Shown here one piece after another: positions 1-11,449 of a DNA stretch of 64,000 nt. Numbering within the stretch: the first letter of the stretch is position 1; each line of letters opens with the position of its first letter. The DNA lies in assembly GCF_032452875.1 (NCBI RefSeq), contig NC_083881.1:66533689-66597688 (forward strand), written 5' to 3'. Below the pieces are notes generated by a model. That model was not told the DNA's origin, made no database searches, and saw nothing but the letters and a program-made list of their open reading frames with translations. The position numbers and the translations under genes were made by a program. The stretch comes from Bos javanicus (Eukaryota; Chordata; Mammalia; Artiodactyla; Bovidae).

Positions 1-256
1 CTAGCTTTTTTTAAAAAAAGAGAAATCGTAAGATCACATGGGAAAGTGAGGTACACTCCTGTTCTGTCCTGGATAAAATCTTGAGATGGCTACCGCCATT
101 CCAAAAGGCAACAATGTTAAATTGCTATACTGCATACCAAAATTTTCAAGCACAATTCAAAGCAATTGACTGTACCCATTTCAAAGACTATTTAGTTCTA
201 TACTCCTGTATGTTAAATATAGAAAGGGTTGTCAGCATGACCTTTGACCTACAAAC

Positions 257-541
257 ATTTTTTTAAAAATAAATGTACTTATTCACTTATTTATGGCTGT
301 GCTGAGTCTCTGCTGCTGCTCGGGCTTGGCTCTAGTTGTAGTGAGCCGGGGGCTACTCTCCAGCTGCCGTGTCTGTGCTTCTCACTGACATGGCCTCTCT
401 CGTTGCAGAGCAAGCCTCAGCAGTTCTGGCGCACAGGCTTAGGTGGATCCACAGCATATGAGATCTTGTCAGTTCAGGGATCGAACCCATGTCTCCTGCA
501 TTGGCAGGTGGATTCTTTATCACTGAGCCACCAGGAAGTCC
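257..541 (-). repeat. CHR-type SINE
   Basis: Antisense copy: it begins with the A/T-rich tail and ends with the complement of the GGACTTCC head. The tRNA-derived B-box region GGGATCGAACCCATG is at about 478-492. A short ACAAAC flank occurs on both sides. Confidence 0.85.
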
Positions 542-544
542 CTG

Positions 545-1539
545 ACAAACTTCTTTTTAAAAAGAGATCAAAACATATGAAAAAGGAAATGTAAGAGGAA
601 AGCGGTTAAGAAAAAGATTCACTCAAGTGAACGAACATTTATCCTTCTGTATCTTTTCAAGCATGTGATGTAAAACATCAGTAGATTGTCCTAAAAGTAA
701 TTATAAACCATTTGTTTCAAAGATATGAAACTGCAAATGCACTGGAATTAGTATCCAGGTTATTACAAAATAATTACTGTTATAAAGCTTTGAGTACCAG
801 CAAGCCTTTGAAGTCAGCTAAATTAAGCCAATACTGTTAGACAGTCACTACTCAGCTTAATCTCTGGCAATTAGAACAAGGCAGGCAGTGTTACTACTTG
901 ATTCAGATACAACCGTAGCTGTATCATTTAAAGTTTCTTCTTCTAACCTCAATTACTTAGAAAAGGAATCCTGCTACTGGAAAAAGATAAATTACTTCTA
1001 AATGTCAATCAAATATTACATTTATAGCTTGCATGGTCTTTTAACTCAAGGGAAGAAAGGCAGAGAGATATTAATTTAATATTAATGGAACTCATTATCC
1101 TTTCTGGGGGAATTCACCAGAGTAACAGGATTCCAGAACAGAGAGAATGAGCAATGCTACAGCAGAAGTCACGTCTGTCTGACAGGTTCCGCCCCCAGGA
1201 TGACATAACCCGCTGACTCCTTGGTCTCTACTCTGAAGCTCCGAGGTGGGAGAGGATGGCTATAAAGTATCTCCTGGTTTCGCCTTTACGTCACTTCCAG
1301 CTCTCCTCAGGCTGCTCCTCCTGACTTCTAATGTCAGCGCTCCTACACGACTCTATCCTGCCCTTTTCTCTTATCTCCCTAATGTAAATATCTTTTAGAA
1401 ACTTATGTCCTCAAATTTACCCCTTCTCAGACATCTGGGTTATTGATTCACATACCCAACTACCCTTTTAATCTCTCCACTTTACTATATCTAAGTTAAG
1501 AACAGCCTATAAACCAGTGAAATATACTGAGCCCTTATG
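545..1539. other. Intron 2 sequence, nothing recognised
   Basis: AT-rich unique-looking sequence with a slightly GC-richer patch at about 1140-1330. No coding frame, RNA gene or named repeat was seen. Confidence 0.5.
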
Positions 1540-1735
1540 GCCCAGATCCCATTTGAAGCATTTTTCATGCACTAACTTAGCCACCAGAACAATCTGAGAA
1601 GGTAGATACTACAATCATCCCTATATTCAGAGGGGGAAACTAAGTCACGCAAACATCAGTAACCAGCCCAATGTTAGCCCATTTCATACAGTGCAGGGTC
1701 AGGTCTCAAAGCATGGTCTCCAGCTTCAGAGCCAC
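1540..1735 (+). repeat. MIR-like SINE remnant
   Basis: It shows the typical MIR order: an AGGTAGATACTA stretch, GAGGGGGAAACTAAGTCAC, then a GGTCAGGTCTCAAAG end. It is strongly diverged. Confidence 0.5.
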
Positions 1736-2039
1736 ACTCCTAACAACTACGCTAAGCCAGTAAAATGCGTTGAGTTTTCCTGGCCAATGCCTTCATGAAA
1801 TCAGCAGGCCTAATCCAAGGCAATGAACTGGTTTACTAGGCTTCTAAAAGTCACCTAGGAAGGAAATGAAGGTAGGCCAGTGACTGAGATGGACAAACTC
1901 TTCTTCATTCTGGAATGCTTGTAACAGATGTGTTGAATAAGTCAAAATAAATAAATAAGTCAGTCGAGTTTCCTGCCAGGTGTGTTCCCATTTCCAAACT
2001 CTCTCTCTCCCGAAAAGATGCGGGTCATATACTCAAGTT

Positions 2040-2420
2040 GGAAAGCAGGAGTCATTTTTGATTCATCCCTTTCTCTCACTGCCCACAGCAGTAACTTCTG
2101 TCCATCCCATCTTCAAACCGATCTTTCCCCATCCCCAGTGTAGCCTGGATTGCAGAGAAACACCCCCCAAACCAGTGTCCGGGCCCCTGTACTCACACAC
2201 CCAGTCAACTAATGCACCTCTACTCAGCAACAAAAAGGATCTTCTGAAAACACACATCAGTTCATAACCACAAAACACGAAAAAAGACTTTCTGACTCTG
2301 AGAATAAATTTTGCAAGCCTCACCATATCTGCTGAAGGCTCTTAGTCCATCCCTTAACTGCACCTTCAGCCATTCTCCACCTTACTCACTATGTTCCAGA
2401 CACATTTTTAAAATGCATTT
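2040..2420 (+). repeat. Possible ancient L2-like remnant
   Basis: The GAGTCATTTTTGATTCATCC opening and pyrimidine-rich body resemble the 3' part of L2-type elements. It is weakly supported by eye. Open frames of 87-95 codons here are not recognisable proteins. Confidence 0.3.
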
Positions 2421-3082
2421 TAAGTTCTCTAAGGCCAGTGAGAATAAATTCGCATGACCTTTGGTCCGGGACTGTGCACAGCACTCTTCCTCTCAGTCAG
2501 CATGGACACAGCATGACCGTAGTTACAAAACATTCAGGTTTCCCTGGTCTTAGGATGTGTGTGTTGGGGTGAGGGGGGATGCCTAACCTCCCTTCTGCAC
2601 ACCCCACATCTGCATCCCTGTGTGCATTTCTATTTATCTGGAAAAAGCAACAAAATAACCATCAGAAGCCTTTCTAGAATGGAGAAAGACCACTTTCTGA
2701 AGGAAAGGTAAATACTGAGAGATAAAGACACAGTAAGATATGAAACTTCCTTCCTGACTCCCTCTCCCCCTCAAAGAGCCAGAAGGCCCAGGGTGTACAG
2801 TCACACAAAGCAAAATTTAAAAAAACAGGAAAGTTAACATAGGAAGGGGAAAAAAAAAAAGACGAGATCTGATTGAAACTCCTGCCCTTACAGGCAGAAC
2901 ACACGCAGCACATAAACATTTGTCATCCTGATTTCATCCTGATTTGTAACAGTGGGAAGAGACTGAAGCATCAGTTCAAATGGACCCATGAATCAATATT
3001 TGTAATTTAACAGGAAGAACTGGCAGCCGGATTCCCCACCCTTGAAAATACCAAAATATCTACAATTGTCTGATGTACTTAC
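2421..3082. other. Intron 2 sequence next to exon 2, nothing recognised
   Basis: It contains an A-run at about 2848-2861 and a G/T-rich patch at 2557-2580. No gene or named repeat was seen. Confidence 0.5.
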
Positions 3083-3194
3083 TGGCATCATCCATGAACT
3101 CAAAGTCACCCCCGAGTTCAGAACTTGAAAAGTGGTAATGATCTGGATCAGCCAGGGCACTCAACAGAATCAGCAGTACCACGGCATTGAGGAT
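3083..3194 (-). CDS. LAPTM4B: LAPTM4B coding exon 2 (membrane segment 1 end and first luminal loop)
   Basis: This 112-nt exon continues exon 1 in phase 0 and ends in phase 1. The translation begins ILNAVVLLILLSALADPD and ends FEFMDDA plus one base. It supplies the rest of the first hydrophobic helix and an acidic first luminal loop. The acceptor is a pyrimidine-rich tract ending CTTGCAG (CAG at 3197-3195) and the donor is GTAAGT at 3082-3077, a near-consensus pair. The remembered human protein has the same NAVVLLILLSALADPD core. At the position where I recall Asn-Phe-Ser in human, this sequence has His-Phe-Ser, so no N-glycosylation sequon is present there. The remaining exons lie to the left of the window. 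Confidence 0.95.
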
Positions 3195-3643
3195 CTGCAA
3201 GAAGAAAAGGAAAAAAACTTAACAAACCCCAGTATATGGCCCTTACAACAGAAAATTAGAGGGACCACGTGGAGTTTAACTTCAACAGCTGCTGGACTTT
3301 CAACATGAAGCCCCACCCTCAGAGGGAGCACACAAACATTCCCGAGGCAGAGACATGGTCAGTCCATTCGTGCAGCCAAAGGCACGTGGCCTGGTGTGCA
3401 GGCGACAGCTGGTTTCAGCTCACTATCCCCTTGGCTGGGCACCCTGGAGCACTGCAGAAACACCCAGAAAGCCCTGAGGCCAGTGGCTGGAAAAAACTCT
3501 CCAGCTAGCTAAGCACACTTTTTCCAAGCAACCTCAAGTCTGTTCAGGTGACCAAACACTGTCCACGGGTTCAGACAACAAGAGTTATGAGCCCATCCAG
3601 GGAAGGGTGGCAGAGAATGAATGCAAAGCTATTTTGTGGAAGA
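3195..3643. other. Intron 1 sequence upstream of exon 2, nothing recognised
   Basis: It starts with the pyrimidine tract of the exon 2 acceptor (minus strand) and then shows no feature I can name. Confidence 0.5.
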
Positions 3644-3842
3644 CTGAAGTCGCTCAGTTGTGTCTGACTCTTTGCGATCCCATGGATTGTAGCCTACCAG
3701 GCTCCTCTGTCCATGGGATTTTCCAGGCAATAGTACTGGAATGAACTGCCATTTCCTTCTCCAGAGGATCTTCCCGACCCAGGGATCGAACCTGGGTCTC
3801 CTGCATTGTAGACAGATGCTTTACCATCCAAGCCACCAGGGA
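3644..3842 (-). repeat. Bov-tA SINE
   Basis: Antisense copy with the GTCGCTCAGTTGTGTC tail side on the left and the GAACCTGGGTCTCCTGCATT tRNA-like part on the right. The head ends abruptly at GGGAAG, which is shared with the start of the duplicated block at 3841. Confidence 0.9.
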
Positions 3843-3992
3843 AGTAGGTGCTAAATTATCTCTGGTAAATAAGAAAATTGACGGACGCTTAGGGGTTAAG
3901 AACGCTGCTGAAGATCAGGCAAATAAGCTGGGATCGAGATCCAAGAATTTCAGTTTGAAAACCTACCATCTTAAATTCTCTTCTTTTTACTC
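3841..3992 (+). repeat. Local 152-bp duplication, copy 1 (MIR-derived)
   Basis: It matches 4289-4440 almost base for base, differing by a few substitutions and compensating 4-bp indels. It runs straight into a CHR SINE lacking its head. Confidence 0.88.
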
Positions 3993-4188
3993 TGCCAACA
4001 CAGGAAACACGGGCTCGATCCCTAGTCTGGGAAGATCTTATACGCTTCAGAGCAACCAAGACTGTGCCCTAGAGCCTGTGATTCACAAATAGACAGGAGC
4101 CAGTGCTCACCGCAACTAGAGAGAGCCCGCATGCAGCAATGAAGAACCAACACAGACAGACATAAAATAAAAATAAATAAATATTAAA
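3993..4188 (+). repeat. CHR-type SINE, head missing
   Basis: It begins inside the element at TGCCAACACAGGAAACACGG and runs to an (AAAT)-rich tail. The missing head coincides with the junction of the local duplication. Confidence 0.8.
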
Positions 4189-4440
4189 ATGCATTACTAT
4201 CATTAGTAATTAGAACTGGAAAACATTCAGGCACTATGCCAGGTGCTTTATGTGGAGTTTCTCTCGTTAGTCCTCCAATATCCTAACTGAAGTAGGTGCT
4301 AAATTATCTCTGTTTGGTAAATGAGAAAACTGACGCTTAGGGGTTAAGAACGCTGGCGAAGATCAGGCAAATAAACTGGGATTGAGATCCAAGAATTTCA
4401 GTTTGAAAACCTACCGTCTTAAATTCTCTTCTTTTTACTC
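4189..4440 (+). repeat. MIR-like SINE containing duplication copy 2 (4289-4440)
   Basis: A MIR core is recognisable (GCACTATGCCAGGTGCTTTATG, then AAATGAGAAAACTGACGC). Its right 152 bp is the second copy of the block at 3841-3992; the left 100 bp is present only here. Confidence 0.6.
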
Positions 4441-4811
4441 AAACCTTGATTATCTTTGGGCTTCCCATCCTCGTTCCTCACATCCCACCAACTGCGAGAT
4501 TCTGCCATTTCACCGCAGCATTTCTAGCCTTCCCTTCCCAACTGCCCCGCTGCACACTCGCACAGAGACCAACACCGATGGGGGTGGAGGTGGGGCAGGT
4601 TTTTAGAGCTTAGCTGAGGTTCCAGCTGAGACTGGGTCATTTCTCCTTTTTTCTAAGTTGAGAAACCTGTGATAGAGCTCTGTGTTTCACGCTGGTCAAA
4701 ACAGAGAAAAAGATGAATAACCTTCATGCGTAAAGAAAATTCTTCTACTAACAACAATAACTAAAGGCATTTCCTCCTATAAAAATTGGGTTTCCTAAGC
4801 AGCACTAAAAG
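4441..4811. other. Intron 1 sequence, nothing recognised
   Basis: No coding or repeat signature was identified by eye. Confidence 0.45.
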
Positions 4812-5010
4812 TTGGCGAAGAATCTGCCCGCCAATGCAGGAGATGCAAAAGATGCAAGAGATGAGGGTTCCATCCCTGGGTTGAGAAGATCCCCTGGAGA
4901 AGGAAATGGCAACCCACTCCAGTATTCTTGCCTGGAGAAATTTCATGGACAGAGAAGCCTGGCAGGCTACAGTTCATGGGGTCGCAAAGAGACAGACACG
5001 ACTCAGCATG
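4812..5010 (+). repeat. Bov-tA SINE
   Basis: Sense copy with AACCCACTCCAGTATTCTTG and a tail ending GACACGACTCAGCA, followed by a short CA repeat. It carries a small internal duplication (GATGCAAAAGATGCAAGAGATG). Confidence 0.9.
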
Positions 5011-5901
5011 CACACACACATACACTATTAAAAATCATATTTGGAAATACCAGTGTACAGAAGAGGTTCAAATGTGGAGTTAGGTTATTCATTTTACAAA
5101 ATACCCATTCTAGAATCCAATTTGAAATGGCAAACCCAAGTGGTTGTTTTAGGATTGTTGTAGAATTTGGAATAACCTTTTTTCTTCCTTTATTTTCCAA
5201 ACTGTCTAACGTGGCCAGGTTGCTTTTTCAAGGAGTTATAATAACGAGTGGCAATTTTCCAGATCATATATGTATTACTCATTTAAACAGATACCACAAG
5301 CCATGTGGTTAAAATTTATGTACAAAAAAGGTATATAGAGAAAATTAAGTCTCTCTCCTATTCCTACAGTTACCCTCCCCACAGTGGCTATTAGAACTGC
5401 CAGTTTCTTGTTTCTCTCCAAAGAGCCAAGAAATTTCACAGCAGATTTTAAAGACAGTATGATTAGCGAAACTCTAGTCGAAGAAAACCTTTGAGAACAT
5501 ATCTAAAGCTTAAAGGAAAGTATGATTTAGTCCCACAACTTGCAGATGATTTAGCAAAGATCTCTGCGAAATCATCACGTTTTCTTGGCATTTTATCCTC
5601 TCTACATTATTATCTTTGGGTAAGATTATGGACTGAAATAAGATCAGAATGTGTTTCAAAAAGTAAAACATCAAAGGCAATGCACTTACTTCTGTTATCA
5701 CATTGGGTCTGAAAAAAACACACATAAATCTGGGATTCATGGGTGAAGCTTTAATGTAGGAAGGAGTGAAGTAAGGAGGGTTAAGGGGGAGTGGAAAGGT
5801 CAGGAGGCAGTGTAGTGAGTCTGGTTAGAGAATACAGGCCAGATTTAGGGATCATGTGGGTCTAGTTTCAGAGTCTGGGTTTTATTCTAAGTATAACAAG
5901 A
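5011..5901. other. Intron 1 sequence, nothing recognised
   Basis: AT-rich, with open frames of 65-76 codons but no recognisable protein or repeat. Confidence 0.45.
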
Positions 5902-5912
5902 AGCCAGTGGAG

Positions 5913-6047
5913 GGACTTCCCTGGTGATCCAGAGGTTAAGACTCTACACTTCTAATGGAGGGGGCTTGGGTTTGATCCCTGTTCAGTAAACTAAGATCCC
6001 AGATCCCACATGCCTCATGCCTTGAGGAGCAGTCAGGAAAAAAAAAA
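5913..6047 (+). repeat. CHR-type SINE (short form) with target duplication
   Basis: It starts GGACTTCCCTGGTGATCCAG and ends in an A tail. Flanks AGCCAGTGGAG (5902-5912) and AGCCAATGGAG (6048-6058) form an 11-bp target duplication with one mismatch. Confidence 0.9.
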
Positions 6048-6058
6048 AGCCAATGGAG

Positions 6059-6621
6059 AATATTCTGAGGCTCAAAGGAGTACATTATGTAAAACGCCTA
6101 CAAGAGTGGCTGGCATATAACAGTGACTTAAAATGAGTTGCCTCACATCTGCAGACCCCAACAAGAACCACATAAAGGCTCTTGGCCAGCATCAGAAAAT
6201 TACCTGGTTCGAATTTTCCAGACAGGGCTATGCAGCTGCATTCCTGTCCTTTCGGTTCCAACGGACCTATCAACTCTTGATCAGCTTGTTATTATCCCCT
6301 TGCCTGGTTTACTTATCATAATCCTTTTACTAATTGCCTCCAACAATTAGTAAAATTGACCAGATGCTTTGCTAAGCGCTCAGGAAGAACCTTCCAGGAT
6401 TCAGGAGGGTAAATAAACCATGCACCCAAATAACACAAAGCAAAAAAAGAGGAAGCACGACAAGACTTCAGATAAAGAATAATGGAAAATCAGAGCAAGT
6501 TACTACAGAAGCCTGCAGCTGAGACCGGGGTCACGGGGAGGTGCAGGGGACACGGGAGCATTAAGGATAGGGAGTGGAAAAATGAGAAGGTTCTGGAACC
6601 CAAGAGAACAATTTTGGAAAT
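6059..6621. other. Intron 1 sequence, nothing recognised
   Basis: The start resembles the end of a diverged MIR (GGCTGGCATATAACAGTGAC). No other feature was seen. Confidence 0.4.
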
Positions 6622-6749
6622 TCTCCGGCAGTCCCAGTGGTTAGAACTCAGTGCTTTCACTGCTAGGGCCGGGGTTCAATCCCTGGTTGGGGAACTAAGA
6701 CCCTGCAAGCCACATGGTGAGGCCAAAAAAAAAAAGAGAGAGAGAGAGA
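6622..6749 (+). repeat. CHR-type SINE (short form) with GA microsatellite
   Basis: It reads from CTCCGGCAGTCCCAGTGGTT to an A-run followed by (GA)7. Confidence 0.85.
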
Positions 6750-7376
6750 ACAATTTAAAGTGTGAATGAGGTCGCTGGAACAGGGGCTGGTGCTGAGACT
6801 AGCAAGCAGCTGGATTTGGTTAGAATACAGTAGACAAAAGAAAGTGCGAGGGGCTGAGACCAGAAAGGCGGGCTGCGGGGCTGGCGGGTCCTCAACCCAA
6901 GCGAAGAATGTGGGGCTGTGTCCAAACAGTTGATGAGCAAACTTCAAAGGTTTCTGAGGCAGGATATGATGTGATCTGAGATGCTGTGAGGAAGATCAAG
7001 CTGGGAGTGGCTAGGGGGGCTAAACTGGTGGCCGGAAAGCAACCCAGAAGGCCCTCCACAGTCTCGCTGAGCTGTAGTGAGGGTCTGATCCACTTCACCC
7101 CCATTCTCATGACAACCCTGTCACACTTGTCATCTTAGGCGTCGGTTTGGGAGGTTAAGTGACTTCTGTCTTAGGTCCTGTGTGTGGAAGAGCCAAGGCC
7201 TTCCCACGTGGAGGTGAAATTACTAGAGACACAGGAACTGACGAGCTGCAAAAATAAAAAAGAAGCAAAAAAACAGACTCTGAAATTCCAAGCCTGGGTG
7301 ACAAAATCTAGTCATTACCAGAAATAAGGACTATGACAAAATTGATGTTAGGTGGGAAAACCACTTGCCTACACGG
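6750..7376. other. Intron 1 sequence, nothing recognised
   Basis: No gene or named repeat was identified. Confidence 0.45.
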
Positions 7377-7582
7377 GCATGGCTCAGTTGTGTCCAACTC
7401 CCGTGATCCCATGGACAATAGCCCGCCAGGCTCCTCTGTCTGTCGGATTCTCCAGGCAAGAATACTGGAGTGGGTTGCCATTTCCTCCTCCAGGGGATCT
7501 TCCCCACCCTGGGACTGAACCCAAGTCTCCTGCATTGGCAGGCGGATTCTTTACCACAGAGCCACACCTGGGGAGCCCACAG
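7377..7582 (-). repeat. Bov-tA SINE
   Basis: Antisense copy: GGCTCAGTTGTGTCCAACTC at the left, GCAGGCGGATTCTTTACCAC at the right. Confidence 0.9.
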
Positions 7583-9401
7583 TACTAATAGGCTATCCGG
7601 ATTATCATGTGTTAGCTCGGCCACGTGGCCTCAAAGCTTTTTTATTCAGTCTTTGGCCCTCAGGCCCGACCTCTGGGTGTGTCTGCCTGACCCACTTCTT
7701 GATAGCCTGACTTGTAGTCCTGAGTGCTGTTGCCCTCTCTCCTGATCAGCCTCTGAACGAGTCACCTCCTTCCCGATGTCCTAGTTCTGGCTCCTGCTTA
7801 TGTGTGTTCTTGCTCCCGAGCGGGTCCCAGGTCCTATGCAGGCTGTGCTCCGGCTGCTTCAGTCACCATCATCCTCTTGCCCTGTCCCCTCTGGCCCTTC
7901 TCCCTTTTTGGACACACTCCTGGGGCCAAGGTTCCCTTCCAGCTGCCCTTGTTCCTCCAAAATCCAGAGAAAGGAGACAGATAATACTAAGATGTAACGG
8001 CAAGGTCATTACACATCACCAAAGACTCACCACTGCACCCTTTTAATCCCAGGGTGAAACCTTCGTAACAGAAGGTCTGTATGTTGCCACACATTTACTG
8101 GGTTATTATATGAAACCTCAGATGTTGGATGGGAATCTGAGACACCACGCAGGATGTGAACGCAGTAGGCTGACAGGGTGACCCATGAGGACCTAGGTCT
8201 GTGTGAAGGGGAGACGGGGGGTATGTATACAGAACTAGCCGCAGCAGATATTAAACGTGGTCGGATGGAAAAGGTCAAATACAAGTCAAAGCCCCCAAGA
8301 GCACTGGGAAAGAAGCACTTCCCAAAAAAGAGAACACAGAAATCACCCAATTCATCCCTTCTGTCCATTCTGAAATGTCACAACCAAATGAGAACCAAGA
8401 AGACAGTCAGGACTTGCCAGGAGCAGATTATGTAATGACATAGCTAATCAAAATGTAAAAGGAAGAGAGGGAATATTTATGTTCCTGTTCAGTTAATGTT
8501 CACTAACCTTTGAGCTTGCTTTGTCTGTTTTGGGAGGTCACGTACAAACTGTTCCTGTTCTATTTACCAAGTGTTCCTGTGGTGTCACATATTTTTTCCC
8601 TTGTTCTTGACAATGATTACTTCCACATGCAAATAAATTCAACGTCTGTCCAATTACTTAAGTGGTGTCAGGCCCTTGTATATTCTCTGGGGATCCAAAG
8701 TGCTCTTCACCCTTAAATCATACCAGACCCTAAATGAACAGTGAGACTTACAGCTTGAATCTAAACAACTGAAAAGGTAAAATGCAATTATCACTTTTTA
8801 AAAGACTCAATAAAAGAAACTTAAGAACACGCAAACCCACTGAATGATAATTACACAACAATCAGAACTCTGCACAGAAAGTTGCGTCCAAAAATGATCA
8901 CTGCAGACTTATTTATACTAATGAAAACTTTAAACAGAATTAGAATAACTAAATAAGATTACAACCGAGTAAGAGAATGCTACATAAGCATTAAAAGTCA
9001 TATTAAAAAATATTAATGACAAGAAAATGTTCACACTATGTTAATTGAAAACCACAGTGAAATTTATTCCAATTTATTATTTATGTCCACAGGCCTAAAT
9101 CAGAGTAAAAACACTAAAACATACAATGTTATAAACCATGTGGTAGATCTGCTGCTGCCTTTTACCTTTCATTACCACTGTACCTTTTTTGTATTCTTCA
9201 GAGTATCTAACAAGAGTATAGTTGCTTTTATGATCAGGAAAAAATATTTCAAGCTTCAAAAAAAAAATTTCAAGCTTCAAAAATATTCTTAATATAAAAC
9301 ATATTCTAAAATATTAGTATTACACCTCACTCTCTAAAAAGAAACAACTACTAGTAAGAAGATGGCCAATAACAAGCAAATCTGGCCAGGCTGGGAAATA
9401 G
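7583..9401. other. Intron 1 sequence, nothing recognised
   Basis: 7640-7985 is pyrimidine-rich and moderately GC-rich; 8780-9350 is AT-rich and could be a very old L1 piece. A small direct repeat of CAAGCTTCAAAAA is at about 9249-9283. No gene was recognised. Confidence 0.4.
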
Positions 9402-9528
9402 GAAACTCCCTGGCAGTCCAGTGGTTAGGATTCTGGGCTTTCACTGCTGGGAGCCCAAGTTGGATCGTTGGTGGGGGAACTAACATCCCACAAGTCATGC
9501 AGCACAACCCCCCCCCCAAAAAAAACCC
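9402..9528 (+). repeat. CHR-type SINE (short form)
   Basis: It starts at AACTCCCTGGCAGTCCAGTG and ends in C and A runs. GGAAATAGG occurs on both sides and is the likely target duplication. Confidence 0.87.
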
Positions 9529-9606
9529 ACCTGGAAATAGGTATGTCAGAGCAGAAAAAAAGAGTCAGAGTGAAAAGAACGATTAAGAGATCCGCCACTT
9601 TCAGTA

Positions 9607-9772
9607 ATGGTGTCTGAGTCTTGTGACCCCAAGGATTCCTCTGTCAAGGGATCATCCAGGCAAGTGTACTGGAGCGGGTTGCCACTTCCTTCTTCAGGGG
9701 ATCTTCCCGACCCAGATCTCCTGCATTGCAGGCAGAGTCTTTACAAACTGAGCTATGACGGAAGCAATGGTG
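9607..9772 (-). repeat. Bov-tA SINE, diverged
   Basis: An antisense copy with internal deletions; CAGGGGATCTTCCCGACCCAG (broken near 9716) and CTGCATTGCAGGCAGAGTC remain readable. Confidence 0.82.
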
Positions 9773-11160
9773 AGCTATGTTATACAAACCAATCTTCTCA
9801 CTGAGGACAACTAGAAAATTTGAACAAAAACAACATGTGAGAAGGTATTAGCTAGCAAGGCAGTGAGAACTAATGGGCCAGAAAAGAGGGAGGAGAGCAA
9901 AGACCCTGAGGGCACCCTGACAGCCTCTTAACTCTGGAGGAGAGGGATACTGGTGGGGCTGGAGGGCAGAAACCCCGAGGGCTTCACTGTCAGATCGGGA
10001 AGGGGCTGGAGTAAGATGCACTTCATCCATGGGGACAGGGCAGGGACACCGCCCAGCTTTGCCTCATCGGCGTCTGAGACTGGATGGAGGGGACCGCCAG
10101 TTGCCAGCCCCTGTTAAGAATCTATCAAAACCCTTAGTGGAGAAAAATGCATCCCACACTTCGAATAACTTCTTCAGTTTTTGAAATACAACATCCAAAA
10201 TATAAGAAACAGGAGAAGACAGGATTGCTAACAATAAGGACCAGCAGACACAACAGACAACAGACCACAGGTGCAGCTCTTGACACTGAAGTTAATGGGC
10301 TCCCCATAAAAAGTGTCTCCACTTATAATACTCAGAGATTAAAAATAAAAAAAAAATGAGAATGTTCTCAGGGTACTTGAATCACAATCACGGGGAGATA
10401 TGAGAGATTCTTTTTAAAGAATAGAAACTCTAGAATGAAAAATACAGTAGCCAAATAAAGAACTCAGTGGATGGGATGGGTTTAACCCATTAAGAGGGTT
10501 ACCAAAAAAAAAAAGAAATGGGCTGGATAAAACAGAAGAACATATTCAGACAGCTGGCTGTAATAAAAACAAAAGCAGCTAGAAGACAATAGAGTTACAT
10601 CTCTAAAATGTTAGGGAGGAAAGGACCACCTTACAAGTTTAAAAACAACAACAATCTTTAAAGGATGAAAACAAAACTAAGATACCTTCAGACAAAACCA
10701 AAGGAACCTGTCATCAGCAGCTGAGCAGTAAGGAAAGCGTTACAGGGTATTCTTTGGACAAGAAAAGAATGACACCAGATGGAAGGCTGAAGACGGACCA
10801 AAAAGTTAAGAATAAAACTGATCCTTATGTTGGCAATTGTGAATACTGATAACAAATAATAACAATAATGATTAATGAGTACAAAATATAAACAATACAT
10901 AATAATAGCATATAGATCAAGAGGGAATAACTGGAACTGAACTGACGGTAGGTCCTTGCATTGTCCAGGGAGAGAACTGTACCGATTAATGTGAGAATCT
11001 TTAAAAGTCAAGGACATATGTTGTCACCTCTAGGGTAACCTTTTAAAGAAGTCACAATTAGGTGGTAGATACACCAAATGTTTGCTCAGTTGATAACCAA
11101 GGTGTTTATATTCTGTGCACTTTTTCTATGTGTGCAATATTCACAATAAAATGGCTAAAA
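9773..11160 (+). repeat. Probable old L1-derived sequence
   Basis: From about 10100 the A-rich text resembles the 3' end of ancient L1 elements, and it closes with ATTCACAATAAAATGGCTAAAA. The family is not assigned, and 9773-10099 may be unique sequence. Confidence 0.35.
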
Positions 11161-11328
11161 TTTTAAAACTATAAATTATAATCTGATAATACTGTTTTTG
11201 GACAGCTGCCTAATTTTTTTGCAGCAATATTTGGAAATATCTTCTAAAAACTATCAATGGCAGATGTGACTTCCACTTGAGTGCAATTTCGATAGGAAAA
11301 CTGAAATTAAGTTTGACTAAAAAAAGGT

Positions 11329-11449
11329 AATTGTGGCTCGTGGGCTTAGTTGTTCTGTGGCATGTGGAATCCTCCCAGACCAGGGATCGAACCCACGTCC
11401 CCTGCATTGGCAGGTGGATTCTTATCCACTGGACCACCAGAAAGTCCCA
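11329..11449 (-). repeat. CHR-type SINE (short form)
   Basis: Antisense copy containing GGGATCGAACCCACGTCCCC and ending with the complement of the head at CCACCAGAAAGTCCC. Confidence 0.87.

Larger units (their letters stand above)
1..3082 (-). other. LAPTM4B: LAPTM4B intron 2 (5' part)
   Basis: Sequence downstream of the exon 2 donor in the direction of transcription. It contains a CHR SINE, a MIR-like piece and a possible L2-like piece. The next exon is not in the window. Confidence 0.9.
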
